Below are positions 51,835 through 60,013 of a stretch of 64,000 bases of DNA, one piece after another (position 1 is the stretch's first letter; every line of letters begins with the position of its first letter). Origin of the DNA: Arhodomonas sp052060015 (GTDB lineage: Bacteria > Pseudomonadota > Gammaproteobacteria > Nitrococcales > Nitrococcaceae). The stretch lies in assembly GCF_052060015.1 (NCBI RefSeq), contig NZ_JBPODZ010000003.1:1-64000 (forward strand). Reading direction: 5' to 3'. The position numbers and the translations under genes are program-made. Under the pieces are notes generated by a model. The model ran no database searches and had not been told where the DNA came from. It was given only the letters and a program-made list of their open reading frames with translations.

Positions 51835-51854
51835 GCATATGCTTAAACATATGC
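51835..51854. promoter_or_regulatory. vapBC operator palindrome
   Basis: GCATATG-CTTAAA-CATATGC is a perfect 7-bp inverted repeat with a 6-base AT-rich spacer, 17 bp before the vapB ATG. This is the expected position and form of a VapB or VapBC autoregulatory site. Confidence 0.75.
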
Positions 51855-51916
51855 TCGCGACCACGGCTCGTCAACACGCCGTCGAGATCAGGGATTACCC
51901 TCGCTGAGGCAAGACC

Positions 51917-52024
51917 ATGAGCGACAAGCTCGGCCCGATTCATCCGGGTGCGATCCTCCGGAGCGACTCGGCCGGCGTCCACAGCGGCTTGGAAGCCGCC
52001 TCGCGAAAAAATGGGAGACGCTAG
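51917..52024 (+). pseudogene. remnant of HigA-type antitoxin
   Basis: The 35-codon open frame begins MSDKLGPIHPGAILRSD, the standard start of HigA-family XRE antitoxins (HPGxIL). It then degenerates into SAGVHSGLEAASRKNGRR before a stop, without the helix-turn-helix. It is a truncated relic; no HigB gene is visible nearby. Confidence 0.6.
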
Positions 52025-52172
52025 CTTCTATGAACCACTAGAGAAGGAACGGATAGCCATTTCAGGCGGTGACATCCAGGTTCCCACACCGGCAGAGATG
52101 ATTCGCATCAAGGCCAGGTTGTGCCTGATCCGTAACGCGCCCCCGTGACTACATAGGTCGCTTTGCCGAACC
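52011..52172 (+). pseudogene. C-terminal fragment of nucleotidyltransferase (AbiEii/DUF-type)
   Basis: The frame reads SFYEPLEKERIAISGGDIQV, then PTPAEMIRIKARLCLIRNAP, and after a one-base shift RDYIGRFA. This matches the C-terminal PTPxEMxRIKAxLxxxRNxxRDYxDxA signature of bacterial nucleotidyltransferase-like toxin/AbiEii-type proteins. The N-terminal catalytic part is missing and the frame is broken, so this is a decayed fragment. Confidence 0.55.
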
Positions 52173-52249
52173 GACTAAAGTCTCCTATCGTGATCGCCGG
52201 TGCGATAGCCGATTCAGCGGCTCCAGATGGGGGCAGGTCGAGCCGGGCC

Positions 52250-52828
52250 ATGACGGACTATTACAATGCCAACGCGGCCGCATACTTCGAGGCGACCGTC
52301 GACGTGGAGATGGGTCCCCTGCGGGCTCGCTTTCTGGCCCACATCCGCGAGGGCGGACGAATCCTCGATGCGGGATGCGGTTCCGGCCGGGATAGCCGCG
52401 CCTTCCTGAAGGCGGGCTACCGCGTTACCGCCTTCGATGCCGCGGAACCAATGGCCGAGCTGGCCAGCGAACACATCGGCCAACCGGTCGAGATCATGCG
52501 CTTCCAGGACGTTGCTTGGGCGGAGCGCTTCGATGGCATCTGGGCTTGCGCCAGCCTGCTGCATGTACCGCGGCCTGAGCTGCCGGACGTATTTCAGCGC
52601 CTGACGCGAGCCCTGAAACCTGGCGGCGTCCTCTACACCTCCTTCAAGTACGGCAACGAGGACCGCAAGGAAGGGCGCCGGCACTTCACCGACCTGGACG
52701 AGGCGGGCCTTGCGGCCCTGCTAGAGCAGGTACCCGGTCTGCAGGGCCTGGAGCAGTGGATCAGCGGCGACCGCCGTGCCGGCCGCGCCCATGAGCGCTG
52801 GCTCAACGCCCTGCTGCGGAAGGGCTGA
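52250..52828 (+). CDS. class I SAM-dependent methyltransferase
   Basis: The protein has 192 residues. Motif I is ILDAGCGSGRDSRAFLKAGY, with motif II Asp in VTAFDAAEPMAELA and LKPGGVLYTSFKYG in the C-terminal half. It is small and closest to UbiE/TehB-like small-molecule methylases, not a DNA methylase (no NPPY/DPPY). The start at 52250 (MTDYYNANAAAYFEATVDVE) fits the family. It lies 2 bp before the large PLD-helicase gene and is probably cotranscribed with it. Confidence 0.85.
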   Translation: MTDYYNANAAAYFEATVDVEMGPLRARFLAHIREGGRILDAGCGSGRDSRAFLKAGYRVTAFDAAEPMAELASEHIGQPVEIMRFQDVAWAERFDGIWACASLLHVPRPELPDVFQRLTRALKPGGVLYTSFKYGNEDRKEGRRHFTDLDEAGLAALLEQVPGLQGLEQWISGDRRAGRAHERWLNALLRKG

Positions 52829-52830
52829 TC

Positions 52831-55800
52831 GTGGTCGGCTATCTCACCACCGGCGGCCTGGACGACCCGTTCCTGCCCAAGCTGGAGCAGGAGATCCACC
52901 AGGCCACCGAGATCAACATCGCCGTGGCGTTCATTAAGCACAGCGGGTTGGAGCTGATCTTCGAGGCCCTGGTGGACGCGGTCACGCACCGCGGGGCGCG
53001 CCTGCGCGTGCTCACCAGCGATTACCTGGACGTGACCGACCCCCGGGCCCTGCGCAGCCTGATGCTGCTCAAGGAGCGTGGCGCGGACGTGCGCGTCTTC
53101 GAGGCTGGGCAGTACAGCTTCCACCTCAAGGCCTACATCTTCCTGCGCACGGAGGACGGCGCCGTGGTCCACGGCAGCGCCTTCGTCGGCTCCAGCAACA
53201 TCAGCCGCAAGGCCCTTACCGACGGCCTGGAATGGAACTACCGGGTAGCCCGCAGTGACGAGACCGACCGGCAGGCCGTCGAGCGCTTCCGGGAAGTCCG
53301 CGAGCAGTTCGAGCAGCTCTTCGCCACGCACCGCGCCGTACCGCTGGAATACGACTGGATCGAGGCCTACGAACGCCGCCGCCAGCCCCCGGCCCAGGCG
53401 GTGGCCCCCGGTAGCGATGACCGGGAACCGCTTCCTGCCGTCCCCAACGAAGTCCAGCAGGAAGCCCTGGCCGCCCTGCCCGAGACCCGCGAGACGGGCT
53501 ACCGGCGCGGTCTGGTGGTCATGGCCACCGGCCTGGGCAAGACTTTCCTCGCCGCCTTCGACGCCAAGCAGATACGCGCGACGCGGGTCCTGTTCGTCGC
53601 CCACCGCGAGGAGATCCTTCTGCAGGCGGAAGAGACCTTCCAGCGCGTGCTGCCCCACAAGCGGGTCGGCTACTACAGCGGGAAGCAGAAAGACGGTGAC
53701 GTGGAGCTGCTTTTCGCCTCAATCCAGACCCTCGGACGGGACGAGCACCTGGAGCAATTTGCGGCAGACCACTTCGATTACATCGTTGTCGACGAATTCC
53801 ACCACGCCTCGGCGCCGACCTATCGCCGCTTGCTCCAGCACTTTAACCCGCCTTTCTTGCTGGGACTGACGGCCACGCCGGACCGCACCGACCAGTCGGA
53901 CATCCTCTCCTTCTGCGATGACAACCTGGTGTTCCACTATGACCTATTCGGCGCCATCGACGGCGATTGGTTGTGTCCATTCACCTACTACGGCATCTAC
54001 GACGAAGCGGTGGACTACCAGGAAATCCCCTGGCGCAGCGGTCGCTTCGACCCGGAGGTGCTATCCAACAAGCTGGCCACCCTGGGCCGGGCCCGGCATG
54101 CCCTGCGGGAATGGCGGGAGAAGCGTCAGCAACGCACCCTGGCCTTCTGCTGCTCGCGCAAGCACGCCGACTTCATGGCTGAACAGTTCCGGCGCGAAGG
54201 CGTGCGCGCGGCATCCGTCCACGGTGCCTCCACGCTGAACCGCTCCGAGGCGCTGGAGCAGCTGCGCGCCGGCGACCTGGACGTGATCTTCTCCGTGGAC
54301 CTGTTCAACGAGGGCACGGACCTGCCCGGCATCGATACCGTGATGATGCTACGGCCCACCGACTCCAAGGTGCTGTTCCTCCAGCAGCTCGGCCGCGGCT
54401 TGCGGCAACACGAAGGCAAGGAGCGCCTAGTGGTGCTGGACTTCATCGGCAACCATAAGGGCTTCCTCAACAAGCCCCAGGCCCTGCTCGGCGCCGGCGC
54501 CACCCAGCGGGAGCTGGCCGAGCTGGGCCGACGGCTGGAGCGCGGCGAGGTCGAACTTCCCGCCGGCTGCTTCGTGAACTACGACCTGCGGATCATCGAG
54601 TTCCTCAAGCAGCTCGACACCCGGGGTTTCGAGAACGAATACGAGGCCCTCAAGGCCTCCCTGGGCCGGCGCCCCACCGCCGCGGAGATGTACCGCGCTG
54701 GCGTCAGCATGAGCCGCCTGCGCCAGCAGCATGGCCCTTGGTGGCAGTTCGTCGCCTCTCAGGGCGACCTGGAGCCGCCCGAGCAGGCCTGCCTGCAACA
54801 GCACAACGGCTTCCTGCAGGAGGTCGAGACCACCGCCATGACCAAGAGCTTCAAGATGGTGCTGCTGGAAGCCCTGCTGGAGCTGGACGGCCTGACCCGG
54901 CCGCCGACGGTGGAAGCGCTGGCGGCGCGGAGCCTGGAGGTCTTCCGCCGCCGACGCCCGCTGAACCCGGACATCCACGAAAACCTGCGGGACACAGACA
55001 ACGTCGACCCCGCCAGCTGGCTCAAATACTGGCGCGACAACCCCGTCAACGCTTGGGTCGGCGGCAACAGGGGCGAAAACGCCCAGGCCTGGTTTCACGT
55101 CCGTGACGGCCGATTCGAGCCACAGTTCCACGTCGACGACACCCAGCTGGAAACCCTTACGGCCATGATCCAGGAGCTGGTGGACTATCGCCTCGCCGCC
55201 TACCAGACCCGCCTGCAACAGACCGAGGCACCCAAGGCCGACGTGCTACCGTTCCCGGACCGGAACGAGCGCACCGAACTGCCATACTTCCCCAACATCC
55301 GCATTGCCTGCGGCCACTTCAAATCCGGCCGCGCGGACGCCGAGGAATACCGCGCCCTGGGACCGGAGTACGGCCGCCTGGACGCCGGCCGGCACTTCAT
55401 CGCCCGGGCCTCGGGCAACTCCATGAATGGCGGCAAGCAGCCCATCCGTGATGGCGACTACCTGCTGCTGGAGCGGGTCACGCCGGGCAGCGCCGGCTCC
55501 ATCACCGGCGGCACGATGGCCATCGAACGCGTCGACGAAAGCGGCGACGCCGAGTACCTGCTACGCATCGTCACCAAGACCGTCGACGACCGCTACATCC
55601 TCAAGGCCACCAACCCGGATTACGCGGACCTGGAGGCCGACGAGGGCATGCGCACCTTCGCCCGGCTGAAGGCCAAAATCGACCCCTTGGACATGGCAGT
55701 CGGCGAGAGCTTCATGCGGGAAGACATCCCGGCCCTATTCGGCCACGAGTTCAATCCGGGCAACTGGAACTCAGGGCATATCGTGCTGCAGAACCCCCAT

Positions 55801-56100
55801 GCGCACATCCTTCTGGTGACCCTGAACAAACAGGGCAAAGACGCCAACCACCGCTACCACGACTACTTCATCGACGAGCACACCTTCCACTGGCAAAGCC
55901 AGAACAACACGACCCCGCAGAGCAAGAGGGGACGGGAGATCATCGAACACGAGCAGCGTGGCATTCCAGTCCACCTGTTCGTGCGCGATGCCAGGCTGTC
56001 CGGCGGCAAGGCAGCGCCGTTTACTTACTACGGTCGCATGCGGTACCTGCGGCACCAGGGGAGTGGGCCGATGTCGGTGGCTTGGGAGATGGTGGGTTAG
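52831..56100 (+). CDS. PLD-like nuclease, SF2 helicase, S24-like and DUF3427 multidomain protein
   Basis: The protein has 1089 residues with a GTG start. Residues about 1-170 are a phospholipase-D-like nuclease (HLKAYIF as HxK, then GSSNISRKAL). The SF2 helicase has Walker A ATGLGKTFL near 232, VVDEFHHAS near 320, GLTATPDRTD and HGASTLNRSEALEQL. A central region of about 500-830 is unassigned. Residues about 855-935 resemble an S24/LexA peptidase (IARASGNSMNGGKQPIRDGD). The C-terminal DUF3427 part includes HILLVTLNKQGKDANHRYHD and FTYYGRMRYLRHQG. This suggests DNA restriction or repair with a regulatory protease module, probably in defence. It ends convergently, overlapping the antiporter gene by 4 bases. 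Confidence 0.85.
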   Translation: MVGYLTTGGLDDPFLPKLEQEIHQATEINIAVAFIKHSGLELIFEALVDAVTHRGARLRVLTSDYLDVTDPRALRSLMLLKERGADVRVFEAGQYSFHLKAYIFLRTEDGAVVHGSAFVGSSNISRKALTDGLEWNYRVARSDETDRQAVERFREVREQFEQLFATHRAVPLEYDWIEAYERRRQPPAQAVAPGSDDREPLPAVPNEVQQEALAALPETRETGYRRGLVVMATGLGKTFLAAFDAKQIRATRVLFVAHREEILLQAEETFQRVLPHKRVGYYSGKQKDGDVELLFASIQTLGRDEHLEQFAADHFDYIVVDEFHHASAPTYRRLLQHFNPPFLLGLTATPDRTDQSDILSFCDDNLVFHYDLFGAIDGDWLCPFTYYGIYDEAVDYQEIPWRSGRFDPEVLSNKLATLGRARHALREWREKRQQRTLAFCCSRKHADFMAEQFRREGVRAASVHGASTLNRSEALEQLRAGDLDVIFSVDLFNEGTDLPGIDTVMMLRPTDSKVLFLQQLGRGLRQHEGKERLVVLDFIGNHKGFLNKPQALLGAGATQRELAELGRRLERGEVELPAGCFVNYDLRIIEFLKQLDTRGFENEYEALKASLGRRPTAAEMYRAGVSMSRLRQQHGPWWQFVASQGDLEPPEQACLQQHNGFLQEVETTAMTKSFKMVLLEALLELDGLTRPPTVEALAARSLEVFRRRRPLNPDIHENLRDTDNVDPASWLKYWRDNPVNAWVGGNRGENAQAWFHVRDGRFEPQFHVDDTQLETLTAMIQELVDYRLAAYQTRLQQTEAPKADVLPFPDRNERTELPYFPNIRIACGHFKSGRADAEEYRALGPEYGRLDAGRHFIARASGNSMNGGKQPIRDGDYLLLERVTPGSAGSITGGTMAIERVDESGDAEYLLRIVTKTVDDRYILKATNPDYADLEADEGMRTFARLKAKIDPLDMAVGESFMREDIPALFGHEFNPGNWNSGHIVLQNPHAHILLVTLNKQGKDANHRYHDYFIDEHTFHWQSQNNTTPQSKRGREIIEHEQRGIPVHLFVRDARLSGGKAAPFTYYGRMRYLRHQGSGPMSVAWEMVG

Positions 56101-57314
56101 GCACGCCCTGCCAACATCCGCTTCAGCACCGGCGGTGTCAGCATGCAGGTGAGCAGGCTCACCACGGCCATGGCGCCGTAGAGGCCGTCGGTCAGGGCCC
56201 AGGGGCCAAGTTGGTGGGCCTGGTGGACGATGACCATGGCGATCTCGGCGCGGGGCACCATGCTCACGGCGATGAGCTGGGCGGAGGCGCGGTCGGTGGT
56301 CAGCCGGGCGGGCAGGTAGGTGCCGATGAGCTTGCCGGCCACGGCGGCCACCGCCAGCACCAGCCCGGCCCCCACGGCGGTGAGCAGCAGCTCCGGCGCG
56401 AAGCGCAGGCCGATGCCAATGAAGAAGTACGGCGTGAGGAAATTGTACAGCGCCTGGTAGCTGCGTTCGGTCTGCACCCGCTCGGGGTAGGCGCTGAACA
56501 CCAGGCCGGCGAACAGTGCGCCGATCGCCAGGGAGAACCCCAGCACCCCGGCCACCGCGGCGATGGCCGCGCCCAGGCCCACCACGGTGAGCAGCCGCTC
56601 CGGGGGGCGCTCCCAGCGGTGCAGGGCGCGGTACAGGGCCGGTTCGGCAAAGCGGGCGAAGACCCAGCAGAACACTGTGAAACCGGCGAAGCGCACCGCA
56701 AGGTCCGTGGCGGAGCTGCCCAGCGAGCCCCAGAAGGCGCCGTTGCCGGCCTGCAGCACTGGCAGGATGGCGAACAGCAGCGCCATGAAGACCACGCCGG
56801 AGATGTCGTCGAGCTCGGCGACGTCCACGGTGAGGTTGCCGGCCTCGTCGTCCAGGGCATCCTCCTCCTCCCAGATGGGCATGGCGACACCGATGCTGGT
56901 GGCGGTGAGGGCCACCGCGATCACCAGCGACGGGATGAGCTCGATACCCAGCACCCAGCTGGCCACCGCGTAGCCGAGCAGCCCGGAGACGGCGACATTG
57001 CCGACCCAGATCAGGCTGGCGCCGGGCAGCTTGGCGAGGAGCTTGCGCGGATCGAGGCCCAGGCCGACCCGGAACAGCAGGGCCACCAGGCCCAGGTTGG
57101 CGAGTAGCTCCAGGCCATCGTGGGCGGCGGGGGAGAGGAACGGGCTGGCGCTGTCGATGGCGCTGATACCGACGCCAAGCAGCAGGAAGCCCACCAGCGA
57201 CGGCAGGCCCAGGCGCGTGCACAAGGAACGCAGCACCATGGCCGCCGCCGTGGTGACGCCGATGAGCAGTACCAGCAGGGCGTCGATGTTGGCCGCCTCG
57301 GCCGCCTCGCTCAT
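56097..57314 (-). CDS. cation:proton antiporter (CPA2-type)
   Basis: The protein has 405 residues with about 12 hydrophobic segments (LLVLLIGVTTAAAMVLRSLC, PSLVGFLLLGVGISAI, LELLANLGLVALLFRVGL). The Asp-containing core TVDVAELDDISGVVFMALLF fits the family's conserved ion-binding helix. It is an inner-membrane exchanger of Na+ or K+ for H+, useful for salt and pH homeostasis. The ATG at 57314 overlaps the aroE stop (ATGA), so it is coupled to the hemB-aroE operon. Confidence 0.9.
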   Translation of the reverse strand: MSEAAEAANIDALLVLLIGVTTAAAMVLRSLCTRLGLPSLVGFLLLGVGISAIDSASPFLSPAAHDGLELLANLGLVALLFRVGLGLDPRKLLAKLPGASLIWVGNVAVSGLLGYAVASWVLGIELIPSLVIAVALTATSIGVAMPIWEEEDALDDEAGNLTVDVAELDDISGVVFMALLFAILPVLQAGNGAFWGSLGSSATDLAVRFAGFTVFCWVFARFAEPALYRALHRWERPPERLLTVVGLGAAIAAVAGVLGFSLAIGALFAGLVFSAYPERVQTERSYQALYNFLTPYFFIGIGLRFAPELLLTAVGAGLVLAVAAVAGKLIGTYLPARLTTDRASAQLIAVSMVPRAEIAMVIVHQAHQLGPWALTDGLYGAMAVVSLLTCMLTPPVLKRMLAGRA

Positions 57315-58141
57315 GCCGGCCGCAGCGCCCGGATCACCGGGGCGGTCTCGGGGCGCTTGCCCCGCCAGAGGAAGAACGACTCCGCGGCCTGCTCCACGAG
57401 CATGCCCAGGCCGTCGACGGCGAGCGCCGCGCCGTGGTCCCGGCCCCAACGGACGAATGCGGTGGGCTCGTCGGCGTAGACCATGTCGTAGCAGGCGGCG
57501 CCTTCGGCGAGCAGGTCGTCCGGCAGGGGCGGCAGCTCGCCATGGAGGCCCGCGGAGGTCGCGTTGATGACCACCTCGAAGCCTCCGGTGAGGGCGTCGT
57601 AGCCGCCCCCGGTGACGGTACCCGCGTCGGCGAACGCGGCGGCCAGCTGCTCGGCCTTGTCGGCGGTGCGGTTGGCGATGTGCAGCGCCGCCGGGCCCTC
57701 CTCCAGCAGGGAGGGCAGGGCGCCGCGGGCCGCCCCGCCGGCGCCGACGATGAGCACCCGGGCGCCGGCGAGGGGAACGCCGTGGTTGTCGCGCAGGTCG
57801 CGGACCAGGCCGATGCCGTCGGTGTTGTCGCCGTAGAGCCCGGCGTCGCTGATGATCAGGGTGTTCACCGCCCGGGCGCGCTCGGCGCGCTCGGAGAGGC
57901 TGTCGGCTAGGGCCCAGGCGTCGCCCTTGAAGGGGACGGTGACGTTGAGCCCCATGCCGCCGGCGGCCTCGAATTCCGCCACCGCCTCGGCGAAGCCGTC
58001 CTCGGCGACGAGGATCTTCTCGTAGACCATGTGCTCGCCGCTCTGCTCGGCGAACATCCCGTGGATCCGCGGCGACTTCGAGTGGGCGACGGGGTTGCCC
58101 ATTACCGCATAGCGGTCCGGGGCCGCCTCGGCCGCGCTCAT
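57311..58141 (-). CDS. aroE: shikimate dehydrogenase
   Basis: The protein has 276 residues. The substrate site is YAVMGNPVAHSKSPRIHGMF; the catalytic Lys is in GLNVTVPFKGDAW and its partner Asp in GLYGDNTDGIGLV. The NADP site is VLIVGAGGAARGALPSL with NRTADKAEQLA. The C-terminus has DGLGMLVEQAAESFFLWRG. It reduces 3-dehydroshikimate in aromatic amino-acid synthesis. The start overlaps the hemB stop (ATGA). Confidence 0.96.
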   Translation of the reverse strand: MSAAEAAPDRYAVMGNPVAHSKSPRIHGMFAEQSGEHMVYEKILVAEDGFAEAVAEFEAAGGMGLNVTVPFKGDAWALADSLSERAERARAVNTLIISDAGLYGDNTDGIGLVRDLRDNHGVPLAGARVLIVGAGGAARGALPSLLEEGPAALHIANRTADKAEQLAAAFADAGTVTGGGYDALTGGFEVVINATSAGLHGELPPLPDDLLAEGAACYDMVYADEPTAFVRWGRDHGAALAVDGLGMLVEQAAESFFLWRGKRPETAPVIRALRPA

Positions 58142-59160
58142 TTGTGCTGCCCCTTCAACCACTCCGCCACGTCCCGGGCGAAGTAGGTGAGGATGCCGTC
58201 GGCGCCGGCGCGCTTGAAGCCGGTGAGCGCCTCCAGGGCGCAGGCCCGGCCGTCCAGCCAGCCGTTGGCCTCGGCGGCGCGGAGCATGGCGTACTCACCG
58301 CTGACCTGGTAGGCGAAGGTGGGCACGCCGAGCTGGTGCTTCACCCGGTGGATGACGTCCAGGTAGGGCATGCCGGGTTTGACCATGACCATGTCCGCGC
58401 CCTCGTCCATGTCCTGGGCGATCTCGCGCAGGGCCTCATCGGAGTTGGCCGGGTCCATCTGGTAGGTCTTCTTGTCCGCGCGGCCGAGGTTGCCCGCCGA
58501 GCCCACGGCGTCGCGGAAGGGGCCGTAGAAGCTGGAGGCGTACTTGGCGGAATAGGCCATGATGCGGGTCAGCGTGTGGCCGTCCGCCTCCAGGGCCTCG
58601 CGGATGGCGCCGATGCGCCCGTCCATCATGTCCGACGGGGCTACCACGTCGGCGCCGGCCTCGGCGTGGGAGCGGGCCTGGCGGACCAGGGCGGTGACGG
58701 TCTCGTCGTTCATCACGTAGCCGCTGTCGTCGAGCAGCCCGTCCTGGCCGTGGCTGGTGAACGGGTCCAGGGCCACGTCGGTGATCACGCCGAGCTGTGG
58801 CACCGCGTCCTTGACCGCCCGCACCGCCCGTTGGGCGAGGCCGTCGGGGTTCCAGGCCTCGGCGGCGTCCAGGCTCTTGCGCTCCGGCGGGGTCACCGGG
58901 AACAGCGCGATGGCCGGGATCCCCAGGGCTGCCAGGTGCTCCGCCTCGGCGGTGAGCAGGTCCACGCTGCGACGCTCGATGCCGGGCATGGAGGGCACCG
59001 GCTCGCGGCGGTTGGTCCCCTCGAGGACGAACACCGGGTAGATGAGGTCGTCCACGGTGAGGGTGTGCTCGCGCATCAGCCGGCGCGAGAAGTCGTCGGC
59101 GCGCATGCGCCGCATGCGAGTGGCCGGGTAGCGCCCGGCGGCGATGTGATCCAGGGACAA
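58138..59160 (-). CDS. hemB: delta-aminolevulinic acid dehydratase (porphobilinogen synthase)
   Basis: The protein has 340 residues from a TTG start at 59160 with GGAGG 7 bases upstream; the alternative ATGs in RYPATRMRRMRADD would shorten it. Active-site lysines lie in RIMAYSAKYASSFYGPFRDA and MVMVKPGMPYLDVIH. The metal loop DVALDPFTSHGQDGLLDD lacks the Cys cluster of zinc enzymes, pointing to a Mg-dependent form. It condenses two aminolevulinate molecules in haem synthesis. It is the first gene of hemB-aroE-antiporter. Confidence 0.95.
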   Translation of the reverse strand: MSLDHIAAGRYPATRMRRMRADDFSRRLMREHTLTVDDLIYPVFVLEGTNRREPVPSMPGIERRSVDLLTAEAEHLAALGIPAIALFPVTPPERKSLDAAEAWNPDGLAQRAVRAVKDAVPQLGVITDVALDPFTSHGQDGLLDDSGYVMNDETVTALVRQARSHAEAGADVVAPSDMMDGRIGAIREALEADGHTLTRIMAYSAKYASSFYGPFRDAVGSAGNLGRADKKTYQMDPANSDEALREIAQDMDEGADMVMVKPGMPYLDVIHRVKHQLGVPTFAYQVSGEYAMLRAAEANGWLDGRACALEALTGFKRAGADGILTYFARDVAEWLKGQHK

Positions 59161-59335
59161 GGGCCTGCCTCCGCGTTGGCTAGTGCGGGCATTATGCCGC
59201 CAACGCCGGGGGTGGCCCAAGCTGCGGGCCGCCCTCGACCTGCGGCTCGCTGCCCGTGGCGGTGACTACGGATATCGCGCCGTCACCGGAGCGGGCAGAC
59301 TGTGCGGGTGACTCCGTGACGCCCGGGAGGCATGC

Positions 59336-60013
59336 GTGAGCGGTGAGCAATGGCGACGTCTGGCGGTGGTCGCCGCCGTGGCGGCCCTGATTGGGATCGG
59401 CCTGTGGCATCGGGAGCAGTTCACCGTGGCGGCGCTGCGGGCACAGCTGGATGCCCTCGGCGCCTGGGCGCCCCTGGCCTTCGTCGCCGCCTATGCGGCG
59501 GGTGCGGTGGCCTTCCTGCCCGGGCTGGTGTTCACCATCGCCGCCGGCGTGCTGTTCGGCCCCTGGGCCGGCACGCTATGGGCCGTGGCCGGGGCCACCA
59601 CCGGGGCGACCCTGGCCTTCCTCATCGCCCGCTACGTTGCCGGGGATTGGGTGGCCCGGCGCACCGGCGGGCGGTTGCGGCGCCTGATCGACGGCGTGGA
59701 GGCGGAGGGCTGGCGGTTCGTCGCCTTCACCCGGCTGGTGCCGCTGTTTCCGTTCAATCTCCTGAACTACGCCCTGGGGCTCACCCGCATCGCGTTGCTG
59801 CACTATGTGCTGGCGAGTGCCGTGTTCATGGTGCCGGGGGCGCTGGCCTACGCCTGGGTGGGCCATGCCGGGGCCACCGCCGTGGCCGGGGACCGGGGGG
59901 CGGTGAACGCAATCCTCATCGCGGTGGGGGCGCTGGCGGCGGTGGCCTTCCTGCCGCGGCTGGTGCGACGCTACCGCCAGGGCCGTCCGGACGCCGGGAA
60001 GGGGGAGGTATGA
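59336..60013 (+). CDS. TVP38/TMEM64 family membrane protein
   Basis: The protein has 225 residues with a GTG start. Several hydrophobic segments surround the VTT/SNARE-associated core: AAYAAGAVAFLPGLVFTIAA, GVLFGPWAGTLWAVAGATTG, FTRLVPLFPFNLLNYALGLT. Members of this group are implicated in lipid or undecaprenyl-phosphate-type carrier flipping. It overlaps the downstream flavoprotein by ATGA, a recurring TVP38-mercuric-reductase-like gene pair. Confidence 0.9.
   Translation: MSGEQWRRLAVVAAVAALIGIGLWHREQFTVAALRAQLDALGAWAPLAFVAAYAAGAVAFLPGLVFTIAAGVLFGPWAGTLWAVAGATTGATLAFLIARYVAGDWVARRTGGRLRRLIDGVEAEGWRFVAFTRLVPLFPFNLLNYALGLTRIALLHYVLASAVFMVPGALAYAWVGHAGATAVAGDRGAVNAILIAVGALAAVAFLPRLVRRYRQGRPDAGKGEV

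Noticed and set aside
55771..57222. Long minus-strand open frame overlapping the antiporter
   Set aside because: The antiporter frame has clear membrane helices; the other frame is Arg/Gly/Pro-rich noise.
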